Of a stretch of DNA of 64,000 nucleotides, positions 1-11,056 are shown in pieces. The position numbers and the translations under genes are program-made. The stretch lies in contig JAQFVV010006342.1 of assembly GCA_028023455.1 (NCBI GenBank), positions 1,077,001-1,141,000 of the forward strand, written 5' to 3'. Below the pieces are notes generated by a model that searched no databases, was not told the DNA's origin, and saw only the letters and a program-made list of their open reading frames with translations. Positions within the stretch are counted from its first letter, which is position 1. Every line of letters starts with the position of its first letter. The stretch is from Epiperipatus broadwayi. Lineage: Eukaryota; Onychophora; Udeonychophora; Euonychophora; Peripatidae.

Positions 1-365
1 AACAATGGCATTTTTTAATCTTAAATTCCAAGATAAAAGCCAATAAACTCACCACAACTAATATGTGGTAATGAACCAGCAGATCCATGTAACATCACAT
101 AAAAATAACAGCTGCAATAGCAATAATTTTTGGAATGAAAATCAGGAATTTAGCCAGATCACTTTCCATAAGCCCCCAAACAGGAATTAAAGACTCTCCT
201 TTCTGTTAAGAGAGTAGAAATTTTTGCAAGTTTTTAATATATTTAAAATAAACGTATTCTTAAATAAACAATTTAATTTAATTAATTAAATACAGAAAAA
301 TTATAAGTTAATTCACTTAATTTTAGATTAAACTCAACTTAAACGCAACGAATTTAATAATATTT
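1..365 (-). mobile_element. RTE retrotransposon 5' leader fragment
   Basis: This stretch aligns by eye with 26,880-27,245 in the same orientation. The reverse complement of both resembles the region upstream of the endonuclease domain of the RTE copy at 54.2-57.5 kb; shared blocks read CCTTTGATTCCT and GTGATTATTCATGTA. I therefore read it as the 5' leader of an RTE element on the minus strand, whose body would lie left of the window. No coding sequence is visible. It stops where the inverted module at 366 begins. Confidence 0.55.
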
Positions 366-699
366 ATAAAAATAAATTTTCGGTTGTTCAAATAGTTCAA
401 TATATAGACACCCAAAATAAGAAACAAAAAAAAAGTGAATCAAATTTTATTTAAATTAAAAAAAAAAAAATCCAAAGCAATAAATTTAAAAATTATAATC
501 AAATTAATAAATTCAAAATTACCTTATATAAATTCCTTTCTTAAACGATTTTAAATTTATATATTTTTTAAAACCGCTCATAACAAAAATATGGTTAAGA
601 TAGCAGAGACTTAACGCTACTTTCTATAATTCTAAAAGACACACTAGGAAACTTTTAAAAAAATTATGGAAGATTATTTTATGAAAAAGCAGTTTTTTT

Positions 700-798
700 T
701 TCATGTCATAGCATCGGCCGGGACGCGAACCCACAACCGTCTGCAACCAACTTCTTGCGGTTGCGTTGCGATGACTTCTCGGTTAACGACGCTTGACG
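700..798 (-). mobile_element. Short tRNA-like SINE, copy 1, with 15-bp target duplication
   Basis: The minus strand carries a pol III B-box-like motif (GGTTCGCGTCC) about 15 bases before the conserved end GATGCTATGACA, which is followed by an A run. The 15-bp duplication AAAAGCAGTTTTTTT flanks it at 685-699 and 799-813. The homologous copy of the surrounding module near 23,650 lacks the insert and has one copy of the target, so it is an empty site. Two further copies are at 23,134-23,238 and 52,867-52,965. At about 100 bp it is only a tRNA-like head plus an A-rich tail. It is not a functional tRNA gene because it lacks a clean cloverleaf. Confidence 0.75.
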
Positions 799-1157
799 AA
801 AAGCAGTTTTTTTATCTTGTTTTCCTCCTTTTTTATAGTGATCATTGGGGTCCCTGAAAGTCTAAAAAAAATCACAGATATCCGAGTTTATAGCTATTTA
901 GATAATTTTACTCTAAACTTTTATTTTAGTTCTTGAAAATTACAACAGATGTCAGAACTTATTAATTATGTTATGTGGTAAAATCGATATTAAACCTTTA
1001 TAGATGTGCGCGTTGTTTTTTTGAAAAATGACATAAAATGTAATATTACCGGGCCGTCTTTTTTTGGATTTCTTAATTCTATTTAATTTTTGAATTGGTT
1101 TTTTTTTTAACGAGACATATATATATATTTTAATTTCTTCTTTTTATTATTATTTTT

Positions 1158-1435
1158 TGTAATTATTTTTGTCTTAACGTTATTTGACCTTTTTAAAACA
1201 TAATTTTTTCATAATACAGACACACGCACATAGAAACACAAACAGCCATGAAAACTGGGTTGTTTTTTTTTTTTTGGATTAATTCAAACATAAAACAAAT
1301 TATTTTTGTATGAACATTTTTTGACCTTTATAAAACATGATTTTTTTGATAATACAGACACACACACACATCTCAACACAAAAACAGCAATGAAATTAGT
1401 TTGCTTTTTTTTATTGATTAATGAAAACCAACGAG
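1158..1435. repeat. Tandem duplication, period about 141 bp
   Basis: Two degenerate units start near 1,158 and 1,298. Both contain AATTATTTTTGT, then a TTTGACCTTT-type block, ATAATACAGACACAC and AACAGC. The units include CA-rich and poly-T tracts. There is no coding signal. Confidence 0.6.
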
Positions 1436-1442
1436 ACAAATT

Positions 1443-1673
1443 TCAACCGACCTCAACAATCAAACTGGACCCACTGATTTGACGGCATCTGGCTTTCAGG
1501 CTGTCACAGCGCAGCCCAGGCAGGTTGTTGTTCCAATACAAGACAACATTGTTGGATAAGTCCAGCTGTGAGGGGATGCCTTCTACTGACAACTGTTCAT
1601 GGCCAGCTCCACTGATCATGCCAAATCTTTCAAGTGGACAATATGGTTGCTGAAATTCACCCTTTTTTTGGTC
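1443..1673 (-). other. Coding-like open frame, possible exon or TE fragment
   Basis: A 76-codon open frame between stops lies on the minus strand in DNA clearly richer in G+C than its surroundings. Its composition is protein-like (it contains CPLERFGMISGAGHEQ and LYWNNNLPGLRCDSLKARC). There is no upstream ATG before the internal Met, and a possible splice acceptor (TTTCAG) lies near its start. I do not recognise the family. It could be an exon of an old gene, part of a captured sequence, or a piece of an unrecognised transposon. A protein search would decide. Confidence 0.25.
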
Positions 1674-1998
1674 TCAACCAAGTTCTCATGGAGACATTAC
1701 TTGATGCATGACCTCCTGACAATTAGGTTCATCCCTACCTTTGGATTCTGTTTGTCACCTTAAAATTTGTCTCCAGGATGGTCTTAACTTTAGAACAATT
1801 TCATCTTCATCAAATTGTATGATTTCCATCCCCCCCCCCAAAAAAAATTCAAAGTCAAAACTTTCAAACACTTCAAATACACACACCATCACATAAGATG
1901 GCAGCAAAATTTTATGTGTGAGAATTGATATAAAATGATTCATGAAGCACAAAGCAGGTCATAATCTTTATGTGCATTGCCTACAAGGCAGCCTGCAA

Positions 1999-2030
1999 CG
2001 TCTAATACAACATATGGTGTGTATTAGATG
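1999..2030. repeat. Short inverted repeat (hairpin)
   Basis: CGTCTAATACA at 1,999 pairs with TGTATTAGATG ending at 2,030, with CATATG near the centre. The stem is about 12 bp with mismatches. No function is apparent. Confidence 0.5.
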
Positions 2031-2394
2031 TCAGACATATCCGTGGCCACTTAAATGGTATTTTTGTGATTTTGCACATAAACACTACCATCAAGCGGTG
2101 TAAAATCTGTAAAATTTAGATTTTTGCTATACTTTTTCAAATTATTGAATAATTACATACACAGAACATTATAAATAATATTACTAAAATATGAAATTAA
2201 TCTATTTTTATTAAAAACTTTTAGAAATGTAAGGAAGTTGACTTGGATTCTTAATTTTCCATGATCAAATCTTTTTAACCCCTTAAGTAACATAATTACC
2301 ATGTTATAACAAATATTCACTTTTTTAAAAATTAATCTAATATTATCTTAAATAAATAACACCAAAACTCTGTCAATTAATGTAAATTATTCTT

Positions 2395-2690
2395 ATAGTA
2401 CAAACTTCGATAAACAGAGTAGAAACAATTCAAAAAAATTTAACCACTATTTTGACAAACACTTGTGTACCAGAATCATGGTGACATATTGGAACTGAAT
2501 GGTTATCCAGTGAATGCTAGTGGGACACTAATGATATGCTGATTTATAATCCAGTGCATGCTAGTGGAACTCTAGTGATATGCTACTTGATAACATTATT
2601 AGACTTTGGAATAAAACAAGGTATTTACTTTTTCTATCATTGATTCATTGCAAACAGTACTAAAATTTTGAGGATAAAACTCATTGGAAC
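2395..2690 (-). pseudogene. PLE 3' end fragment (PLE-0)
   Basis: This matches the last part of the GIY-YIG domain plus the 3' untranslated region of PLE-2 (18.7-19.0 kb) on the same strand. Shared blocks include TTCATTGCA and the tract reading rightward as AACTGAATGGTTATCC. Inside the untranslated part a short block (GAACTGAAT, then GCTAGTG, then TGATATGCTGAT) recurs two to three times between 2,480 and 2,728. It overlaps in content with PLE-1 at 8,765-8,860, so it is a separate fragment. Confidence 0.6.
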
Positions 2691-2732
2691 TGAATGATCT
2701 GCTCAGTTGCACATTAGTTATGCTGATTGATA

Positions 2733-2898
2733 TCTGTTGTGTTTGGTATGAATTGCAGACTCAAACTGACAGTTATGAAAAATATGAGCACTCAAAGTTT
2801 AATTAGTATAATTTATTAGTATCAAATATATTTACATAATATACAATCAATAATTATAATATAATGCCTCATGTATAAACTTAGTTAATGCAGGGCCG
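2733..2898 (+). repeat. Dispersed direct repeat R, copy 1
   Basis: About 165 bp beginning TGTTGTGTTTGG and ending ATGCAGGGCCG is repeated at 8,181-8,341 with roughly 90% agreement by eye. The pair brackets the hAT element. The TG...CA-like ends suggest LTRs, but the outer flanks share no target duplication and I could not identify a primer site. It may be a small dispersed repeat. Confidence 0.6.
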
Positions 2899-3289
2899 AT
2901 CAACCAATCAAAATCTAGGTCAGACAGCTTTTTTGATATAGACTGGAATTTCAGGATCTCAAAAGTTTGACGTCCTATTATCATCATTAATGTTGCTAAT
3001 TTTACTTCAGGCTTTTTGATCTGGTTAGCCTGTAGGTAAAAAATTATTTGCTCTTTATAGGAGCATTTCTAAACTGTGGGTCACAACCCCGAATGGGGTT
3101 ACAAAATGAAAAGTTGGTGTCATGAAAATTTAATTCAGATACATGAATTTAAAGAAATATTAGTCACAATTCCTTCTGTAACCATCTGCAGCTTTGTGTG
3201 AATCACGTATATATATATGGTATACTCTTATTACATATTTAAAACCTAAGTTTCCTTTTTTTTTCTTAAAAGAAAATTATAACATGAAT

Positions 3290-4215
3290 ATATATATATG
3301 TAAGTAATTCTGCCCGGTACTCTTATCACTCACCCAGCATATTTATGGATATTAATTGTTGACTCCAAGCACCAATCCTATCTACAAGTAAATAAGAATT
3401 ATGCTGGGAGAGATCAAGTATCAATTTCTAATAGATAGAGCTTCTACGTCTGGCTAGCTCACTCAGGGGTGGTAGTTGTTAACCGTGGAAAAGAGGTGGG
3501 GAACAAATCAAGTGCACATGTAAATGCATAAACGATTCCCTGAATCTATTATTTTTGTTCTTAATACTACTCTCTAATCTTACGATATGATCTAAGTTTT
3601 AAAGAAATTAACACTGAATGCACACACTTGTAATTAAAACACGAATTTAATATTTATTCATAGAAACAAAACAAAATCCCATTATTATGTATTGGCTTGT
3701 GCTCAAATATTTGAATAACATGCGAGCAAACACATACTCTGCATAGGTTCATAAATATAACAAAACATATATATTATAGAATACAAAGTAAATGCAATAA
3801 ATCGTTATCCAGTCTATTCGTTCATAGAATTACATTGGGCATTATTTCAAATATTTCTTGGTTTTCTTTTAGCCCTTACGCATTATTATTTTACTGAAAA
3901 TAAGTTCTTATTTAAGAGATGACTGGCATTTAAGAAATTATTTGTGTTACCTTGATTTTTCTCACCCGGGTGTGGATGAATGGTAATGTTCACTAGCTTT
4001 AGGTTGTGACATAATGAATAAGTGATTTTTGGTAGCTCTCCATTGATTCCGTAAGGCACAATCAATGGCGTTTGGTGAATGTCATTCTACCTGTAGTTTA
4101 GAAAAGGGCTTTGCTCCTATATGGACAGCAACCGCAATACCTCTACCGGATGGCTGGTAGAGCCTGGTCCATTCTTGTCCTTTACCCCAGCCTGTTCATG
4201 GTTGGTGAATATATA
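3290..4215. other. Unassigned G+C-richer block inside the hAT 5' region
   Basis: There is no open frame of note here. The block starts and ends next to near-identical GAATATATATATA tracts (about 3,286 and 4,207), so it may be a later insertion with a duplicated AT-rich target. Such tracts are also common by chance in this DNA. Two G+C-richer patches are at 3,310-3,520 and 3,960-4,200, and I recognise neither. Confidence 0.3.
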
Positions 4216-4382
4216 TATAAAAATTTAACTGATTTTTCTGAGATCTTGCTCGTGGCACTAATCTTTCTGGAATGTCTTTTTTAAGTTCGGCTTTCCCACT
4301 CCTTAATTAAAAATACTATTGTTCTTTTTTTTCCTTTTTAAACTAAACCATGTGGTTTGAACAAACAAAACCTTTCAGCAAC

Positions 4383-4627
4383 TTTTCTTTCTTGATTAAA
4401 ATAGCTTTTATCTATTATGATAGCGATCTATACCTTTTTTGATTTTTTTTAGCATTTAACTTATCCTTTTTAACAATTCTACACTCTGTCTTCTAGCTTG
4501 AAATAATTTCCTTTTTAATTAAAATACTTTTATTCATCGAGATAGCAATCTATACCTTTTTTGATTCTTTCCTTGCAATTAACATATCTTTTTGGAAATT
4601 CTGTCCTTCGTCGTCCATCTTGGAATT
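4383..4627. repeat. Tandem duplication, period about 122 bp
   Basis: Two diverged units share GATTAAAATA or AATTAAAATA, ATAGC(G/A)ATCTATACCTTTTTTGATT, and TTCTGTCCTTC or ACTCTGTCTTC. They lie in the non-coding 5' part of the hAT element. The short minus-strand frame across the second unit looks incidental. Confidence 0.55.
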
Positions 4628-5586
4628 AAAGCTTGGCCATGTAAATTTTCTTCTTTTTATGAATTTATTACACTCATTCACCCATGCAGCAATATAAATA
4701 CACGTGCTTCTAAACAAAATACAAGAGCACAAACCATATAACCCCCATCCCTCTTCTGCTTCAATCTATTTTTATTTACCCATTTAAAAAATATATACAC
4801 ACACATATATAATAAAAAAATAATCTAACTTAATATCACTTTTGATCAAGTATATATATGCTCGCTTATATCATACTATACCTTAGAACAGGGTTTGAAC
4901 CCAGCCCTGTTATACTTCATTATCTTTAATTTAATATATTATGTTTTCTGTAAAGGGCAATTATAAAATCATAATGATGGCCAAGTTGAGCTGTAAATTA
5001 TATTTACATATTGAAAAATAATACTAAATGCATCATAATAGCGGCATTGCATTGCAATTTCAGCATATAAATTATTTTGGAATCAAAATATATGCTGCAG
5101 TGATGAGAATAAGGTTGGCGACACTGTGATTATATAATGCATTTCCGGTCAAGTTATTTGTTTCGGTTTCATTTCAACAAGTGTCTACATCACAAGAACA
5201 ATACAGTATTGTATTTTTCTATTTTACTCGACTAAAGTTAGATTCAAATACTATGAAAGATGTTATTTTTTGTATATAAAAATGCTTGGGTACTTTTTTT
5301 TTTTTCACTTTTTTATTCAAAATTTATCATCCTATTAGTTATTATAAAAATTTATTTTTTATTTGAAACTTATTGTCATTAAACTTAACAGATAATTTAT
5401 AATTGTTTTATTGATAATTTTTAAATATTAAAAAATAAAACATACAGGGATATTAAAAAATAGAACATATGGGAGTAAATATGTTTCATATAATTAAACA
5501 AAAAACATGGCTACCACTTGGTATCTCTGCTAACTAATAAGTACTGTTATTTTATTTATATTTTAGGATAAAAATACTTTTTATCC

Positions 5587-7569
5587 ATGGCTAAATGGTT
5601 GAACTTGAGTACCAAGGGTAATGATGCAAATGATAATACTACAGTCTCTTCAAGAAAGATCTTGTAATCAGAAAGAGGCATCTAAGATGTGAAAAATAAA
5701 ATGAGACATTTCTCCAATTTGGCTTTACTTTCAACAACTGTGAAGGTAATGAACAATCTCTTTGTTTAATTTGCAATAATATTTTGTCAATGGAGAGTAT
5801 GAAACCATCAAAATTAAAAAGGCATTTTGAATCTAAGCATCCTTCATATGACAATAAACCAAAAGAATATTCTGAATAACTGTTAAAACTTCAAATAAAG
5901 AAAAATAATATTTTGGGAAATTTATAACTGTTAATGAAAAATATTTATTCACATCTTATGAAGTTTATCTGATTGCTAAAAATAAATAGCCATACATGAT
6001 TGGAGATCTTATATTACCTGCTGCTATTAAAATGGTACAAATATTTCACGGAAGTAAATATGGTGATGAAATTCGGAAAATTCCTTTGTCAAATGATACT
6101 GTCACTAATAGAATTTCTAAAATTAGCAATGACCAATTTGAGTAACTTATTACTAGACTTAAAGAAAGCTCAATATTTATAATTCAGTTTGACAAAACAA
6201 CTAATATTTCAAAAATAGCTCAAATATTAGTATATGTCAGGTACATTTATAAAGAAAACATTGAGGAAGAATTGTTATTTTGTCATTCTTTGGAAGAACA
6301 TACAAGAGGGGAAGACATATATAATAAAGTAGATACATTTTTTAAAACTGAAGGTTTAGAAAAGAAAAATTACTTTGGAGTATGCACAGATGGTGCAAAA
6401 GCAAAGACTGGTGAAAATATTGGTTTTAAATCATTTTTTAAAGCTTCTGGTAATAATCATGTAACTTTTACACACTGCCTGATCCATCGAGAGGCCCTTG
6501 CAGCAAAAAAATTAGCAACAGAATTGAATGATGAGCTTCAGGATGCTATCAGAATTATAAACTTTATTAAAAGCCATGTCCTTAACAGCCATTTATTTTC
6601 AAATCTTTGTAAAGATATGGACTCTGAATAGAAAAATTTATTATTACATGCAGAAGATGGATGTCAAGAGGACAAAGTTTAAGAATATTATTGTTATTAA
6701 AAGATGACATTATTGTATTTTTAACGGAACAAAAATCTGATCTTGCTGCTCTTTTTCAAAATGACTTATGGCTATCAAAGCTGTGCTATATGTCTGATAT
6801 TTTTGAGAAGCTAAATGGTCTTAACATGTCTTTTCAAGGAAAAAATAGCACTATTTTTATTTCGAATGATAAAATTGAAGGTTTTATTAAAAAGGTCAAC
6901 ATTTGAAAGAATAGGGTGGAAAATGATTCATTCGAAATATTTTCGACTATGAACAATTTTATAATTGGAAAAAATAATTGTAAAACTTTAACTGGAAAAA
7001 TTATTACAGATCACTTAAAAACCCTAGAAATACAGTTTTGCAAATACTTTATATCGAATTTTGATTTCAAAAAGTTATCTTGGATTCAAAGACCATTTTT
7101 GATTGGCATTAATGAGATTAATCACCTGCCATATAAAGCCCAAGAGGAATTTGCTGAGCTATCAAGTGATTCAAACTTAAAACTTGACTTTCCACAAAAA
7201 TCCTTGACTGAATTCTGGATCGGAGCTAGGACTGAATTTCGCACAATTTCTGAAATGGCATTAAATGTTCTTTTACCATTCAGCACCACATACTTATGTG
7301 AAATGACTTTTTCAGCTTTATTCTATGTTAAATCCAAATATCGTTCAACACTGAAAAACGTTGAAGATGCTTTACGTCCAGCAGTATCAAATATTTCACC
7401 AAGATTTAATTTATTATGCAACCCATCAGTCTCATTAAAACGTGATTATCCGAAAATTACTTATTTTTATATGTATATTGTTTACCAAAGAAATAAATTA
7501 TTTATGGAAATATGTATTTTTATATCTATTTTATATTTAACATCTGGGTTGCGAAAAAAATCTCGATGA
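5587..7569 (+). pseudogene. hAT transposase, BED finger plus RNase-H-fold and dimerisation domains, broken
   Basis: Translated blocks follow the order of a SCAND3/ZBED5-type hAT transposase. A BED zinc finger at about 5,718-5,875 has CLIC and HFESKH as the metal ligands. The catalytic core follows at 5,990-6,630, including QFDKTTNISK, GVCTDGAKAKTG (catalytic Asp region) and THCLIHREALAAKK. A helical insertion lies at 6,660-6,906, and the C-terminal hAT dimerisation part at 6,916-7,490 includes LLPFSTTYLCEMTFSAL. The reading frame starts at ATG 5,587 but is broken by several stops in the first 400 bases, a stop at 6,629, a frameshift near 6,655 and a stop at 6,904. The native protein would excise and reinsert the element in the nucleus. 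This copy cannot encode it. Confidence 0.85.
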
Positions 7570-7617
7570 TAAAAAGGTGTCATGAATGCAAAATGTTTAA
7601 AAAGCGCTGCTTTATAG

Positions 7618-8180
7618 TTTGACCAACCCTGAGATTAGGCTGGATCAAAAGCTTCGATGAAGCCAACCACATAATCCATTATGTAATTTTTCCTTCTTTA
7701 TATCTTGAGAGAAAAAATACAAATATTATTTACTTTGTAATTTTTTGCGAGTTATCACTCGTAATGTTAATTTGACAGCTACAGTTTGTAACTGTCTAAA
7801 AACGATAATCACTGAACTAACAATCCACTAGGGTGAGCTTCTGTCATTTTATTAAGAATAAAGCACTTGTGATCGTTTTAAAACTTTAATTGAGAGCCTA
7901 TAACATTTGTGGTCAATTTTTCTATTTTTTTCTTCTTGGAATCTGCCGAATCTGTTTTTTTTATTCGGGCAGAATAGAGAATCAACTTTATCACTAATTT
8001 GAAAATACAATGAGTCTATTTATTTTGTACTCGTATATTTTACTTTACCAAACTGCTCAATCTGATTTTATTTTATCATTATATTGTAAATACGATTAAT
8101 GTCTTTAAATGTGCATGCATGTATTTACTCTATTTTTCCAGTCATGGGGAAAAATATTTCTTTTGTCAGACTGTTCCAAT
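7618..8180. other. Gene-free interval
   Basis: This is AT-rich DNA between the hAT right target duplication and repeat R copy 2. I see no open frame, tandem repeat or terminal inverted repeat. Confidence 0.5.
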
Positions 8181-8341
8181 TCTGTTGTGTTTGGTCTGAA
8201 TTGCCGACTCAAACTGACAGTTATAAAAAATATGAACACTCAAAGTTTAATTAATATAATTTATTAGTATCAAATATATTTGCATAATATACAACCAATA
8301 AACATAATGCCACATATATAAACTTAGTAAATGCAGGGCCG
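8181..8341 (+). repeat. Dispersed direct repeat R, copy 2
   Basis: This is the second copy of the 165-bp repeat at 2,733-2,898. It is followed at 8,342-8,465 by a minus-strand stretch of about 37 codons that looks coiled-coil-like (contains EAAKTRAELEESLNKL). That might be a remnant of the coding start of the element to which R belongs, but the evidence is thin. Confidence 0.55.
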
Positions 8342-8764
8342 GTTGTTCCCGAATGACTGGACTCACTTCCAACTGTAAGTAATAACTTGCCTAGTGAGTT
8401 TGTTCAGTGATTCTTCCAACTCAGCTCTAGTCTTTGCAGCTTCAGTCCTATCATGTACTTGCCTCACTGCATAGACTTATTTCATAATGATTATAACAGA
8501 AATGTTCATTGTTAGCAGTGGTTTCATTTGAAAGTGTGTTCCGTTATTTAGGTTAGACATTCTCTGCCTTACCTCCAAAAAGGCTGACTATTTATTGTCA
8601 AATCCCTCAGCAATCAGATTCAGACAGGATCATTGCCTACTGATCTATATTAACCATTGGCTGTGTTTTATCTATATGTTTACACATTGGTTAGTAGCAA
8701 TGAATGCTCAATCCAATCAGATAAAGAAGGAATCTGAACTAGTCTATTTCTAAAGACAAGGTGA
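8342..8764. other. Gene-poor interval left of PLE-1
   Basis: Apart from the short coiled-coil-like frame described under repeat R copy 2, nothing is recognised here. Base composition is closer to average than in the flanks. Confidence 0.4.
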
Positions 8765-9472
8765 GATATGACAATGTTATTCGCAATAAATCAAGCCTTG
8801 TTCAACTTCTTTTTTCTATCATTCGATTCATTGCACACAGTACTGAAATTTTGAGAATAAAACTCATGCCAACAACTACTTTCATAATTTGAAAAAATAG
8901 AATTAACTTGCGAATCACTTTTGGATTTTTTATATTGATAAACATGCTGTTGCAGTCGTTTTAATACATTAGCCTTCATTTTCCTGTAATTAATAGCATT
9001 ACAATCAATTTTATGCAGGCAAATGAATAAACCACTTCATACCTGTTCATTTCTTTCACACTATCCTTTGAATTACTTATTAGTCTATTTAAATACAAAG
9101 ATGATCAGAATCCTATATTATAATCTTTATTATATTTTTTAACTTCATACTTATAGAAGGCACATAAGCCAAAGAAATCCCCTTTTTGTCTGTTTTATTT
9201 TTTACATCCATTCTATGTTTATACTTCACATTATTATAAAACAATCTTAATCGTCTGTGTATTCCACACTTATTAAGTCATCAATATATCTCAATATCAA
9301 TATGTCTCTCAAAATTACTTTTTCTATCTGCTTCGAATTTACAAAGATAGAAATTGCAATACAAAAAACATTTTAATCCAGCCTTTTTATAATTTAAAGG
9401 AATATTCAATAATGGGTACATAAAACCCCTTACATTTAATGATTTAACCATTTTATACCCAAAGACATTACG

Positions 9473-9509
<37 letters not shown>

Positions 9510-10571
9510 CATCTAAATATTTTAAAACTCCATCATACTCACTCCATAGTCCATGACAAACCAGAATACACATTTAACTTATCAAATGTATTCTCTATCA
9601 TATCTATTGATCCATACACAAAAACATCATGGTCATATCTACTATACACTAAATCATAATTACTCTTTATAAATGGCTGTATGATATATAATATCCTTCC
9701 CATGTCTTACAGTAATATCACCATTAATCCATGACAACAATTCCATAATAAATATGGCTTTCAAAACATCTATATTATAATCTAACAAAAGTTTTTTTAT
9801 TATATTTATCGGTTTATTACGGTTCACTGACCCATATATCACATACATCCAATGAGGTCATATAAAAATTGCTAATCAACTCAGGAGACTTTAATATCTG
9901 AACAAATTCAAATTTAATTGTAAATTTTCCAATACCCATTAACTCCTATAACCACTTTGCAATCAATTGTGATACTTTCTGATAATAACAACCCCCAAAA
10001 TCCATTATTAATCTTAATGGAGCATTATCTTTAGGAATTTTTGCAAATAAATTTGGAACAATCACAGATGACAGATAAATCCTTAAATATTCATCTCTCC
10101 TAAATATTTTACCAGCATATGGACACATAACATTACAAATACTCTTGTCCTTATACACTTTTAATTTATAATTTTCCACTTTTCAAATTAACAATTTACT
10201 GACAAATTTTTATATATATGTCCATCCATTAACACAAACCTACTGCCTTTATCTTCCTTCATACAAATGACATTTTTCTTTTACAACAGCAATCTGAACT
10301 TATTAATCGTTTTATACCAATCCTTACTCTTTGCAAAATAATAACTATCCTTTAATGGAGCAATTTACTTGATCACATCTTCATTCTCCTCAAAAAACTC
10401 ATATGCTGTCTCAACATCTGCAATAATCTCCGTATTTGGATCTTTTCAACCACCAACAACAAATGTAGGACCATATTTCAATAAAGATTTAAATTCCATT
10501 GACAATTTTAAATTTGATAAATTCCCAAAATTATTTTGCACTTCATTACAAATGATTACATTTTGTTTCTC
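8765..10571 (-). pseudogene. Penelope-like element PLE-1, RT to GIY-YIG part, broken
   Basis: Reading the minus strand from 10,571 down, in order: an N-terminal region (about 10,340-10,571), the block around APLRLIMDFGG (about 9,960-10,150), RT fingers and palm (9,600-9,850), thumb and linker blocks such as LNVRGFMYP, AGLKCFLY and KTDKKGISLAY (9,150-9,450), and the C-terminal GIY-YIG end with CNESNDRKK near 8,810-8,850. PLE proteins combine an RT with a GIY-YIG nuclease and copy RNA into DNA at the target. The frame is interrupted many times and the catalytic YVDD region is damaged (YDHDVF). Its upstream part continues at 18,333, because the LTR retrotransposon at 10,577-18,327 inserted into it. 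Confidence 0.8.
9475..9506. repeat. (AT)n microsatellite
   Basis: About 32 bp of uninterrupted AT dinucleotide inside PLE-1. It breaks the coding frame between the RT palm and thumb. Confidence 0.9.
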
Positions 10572-10576
10572 CACTG

Positions 10577-10798
10577 TGTAAAATATTCAATTTATATTTA
10601 AGAAATTGAGTTATAGTGCTGCAAAATGAATCAATTAAAGAAATGTTTAGTTAAACTCAGTTTCAAAAATAAAAGCTTTGAATAGAGATATGTATATATT
10701 AACTGTGTAGATCTTAAAAGTTAGATTATATGGAAATAAATTCCTAACAGATTAATTAATGTTTACTGGCTGTTTAGTCATAGTTGGAGACACAGCAA
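10577..10798 (+). repeat. 5' LTR, shortened (222 bp)
   Basis: It runs from TGTAAAATATTC to GGAGACACAGCA. The first 165 bp match 15,664-15,732 plus 17,596-17,705 of the 3' LTR, and the last 50 bp match 18,275-18,327. About 560-580 bp present in the 3' LTR (around 17,710-18,270) are missing, so either this LTR lost its middle or the other gained sequence. No clear primer-binding site follows at 10,799. Confidence 0.75.
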
Positions 10799-11056
10799 AT
10801 GAATGACACAGTCATTTGAACTTAAGGGAAAAAGTAGAGTGGAAGTCATTGTAAACTAGTGCACAGCCATTTCGAACTTGGGAAAAAATAAAGTTAAAAT
10901 CATTAATACGTTAGCGGCAATCAGAATTGTAATTTAGCAAAACAGATAGAAGTTTGTAGTAAGGACAATTAACAGTAGTCAAAAATGAACTTATTTGGTC
11001 AAAATAGCATAGCAGAATTTAACATCAGTAATGCATCAGAATAGCCATTACGAATT
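10799..11056 (+). other. Leader between the 5' LTR and gag
   Basis: This is untranslated leader of the LTR retrotransposon. CACAGTCATTTGAACTTAAGGGAAAAAGTAGAGTGGAAGT-type blocks occur twice in diverged form (about 10,807 and 10,862). I could not match a tRNA primer site. Confidence 0.4.

Larger units (their letters stand above)
986..2099. other. 1.1-kb segment present in one inverted arm only
   Basis: The right inverted arm (23.24-23.98 kb) lacks this block. It is bounded by direct 8-mers GTAAAATC at 978-985 and 2,100-2,107, and the right arm has a single GGAAAATC at the joint. This fits either an insertion with an 8-bp target duplication or a deletion between the 8-mers in the other arm. I see no matching terminal inverted repeats. 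It contains a tandem duplication (1,158-1,435) and the coding-like island at 1,443-1,673. Confidence 0.5.
366..2366 (-). repeat. Left arm of a distant inverted repeat (module M copy 1)
   Basis: Positions 366-985 and 2,105-2,366 match the reverse complement of 23,239-23,975 in order, at roughly 80-85% by eye. The arms sit about 21 kb apart, with 985-2,105 present only in this one. A weaker match to 45.13-45.7 and 49.23-49.8 kb suggests a dispersed family. A minus-strand PLE 3' end abuts the inner edge at about 2,370. No open frame characteristic of a transposase is seen. It could be a non-autonomous element or a PLE-associated 3' segment. Confidence 0.6.
3061..7609 (+). mobile_element. hAT-superfamily DNA transposon (BED/SCAND3-like)
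   Basis: The 8-bp direct repeat CTTTATAG flanks the element at 3,053-3,060 and 7,610-7,617, the duplication size expected for hAT. The ends are short imperfect inverted repeats, left GAGCATTTCTAAAC and right (reversed) CAGCGCTTTTTAAAC. Just inside the left end is the block AACTGTGGGTCACAACCCC, like that seen at the ends of ZBED5/SCAND3-type hAT elements. The transposase occupies only 5,587-7,569. The 2.5 kb before it is non-coding and may hold a further insertion. The element lies between the two R repeats. Confidence 0.75.

Noticed and set aside
4886-4912. tRNA T-arm-like hairpin AACAGGG...CCCTGTT with GGTTTGAACCC
   Set aside because: No matching A box, anticodon arm or acceptor stem nearby. 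It is probably a remnant or coincidence.
2733-8341. R repeats as LTRs of one element containing the hAT
   Set aside because: Ends are TG...CA-like, but outer flanks (ATATC side versus GGGCCG side) do not match as a target duplication, GGGCCG follows both copies, and no convincing primer site or polypurine tract is present.
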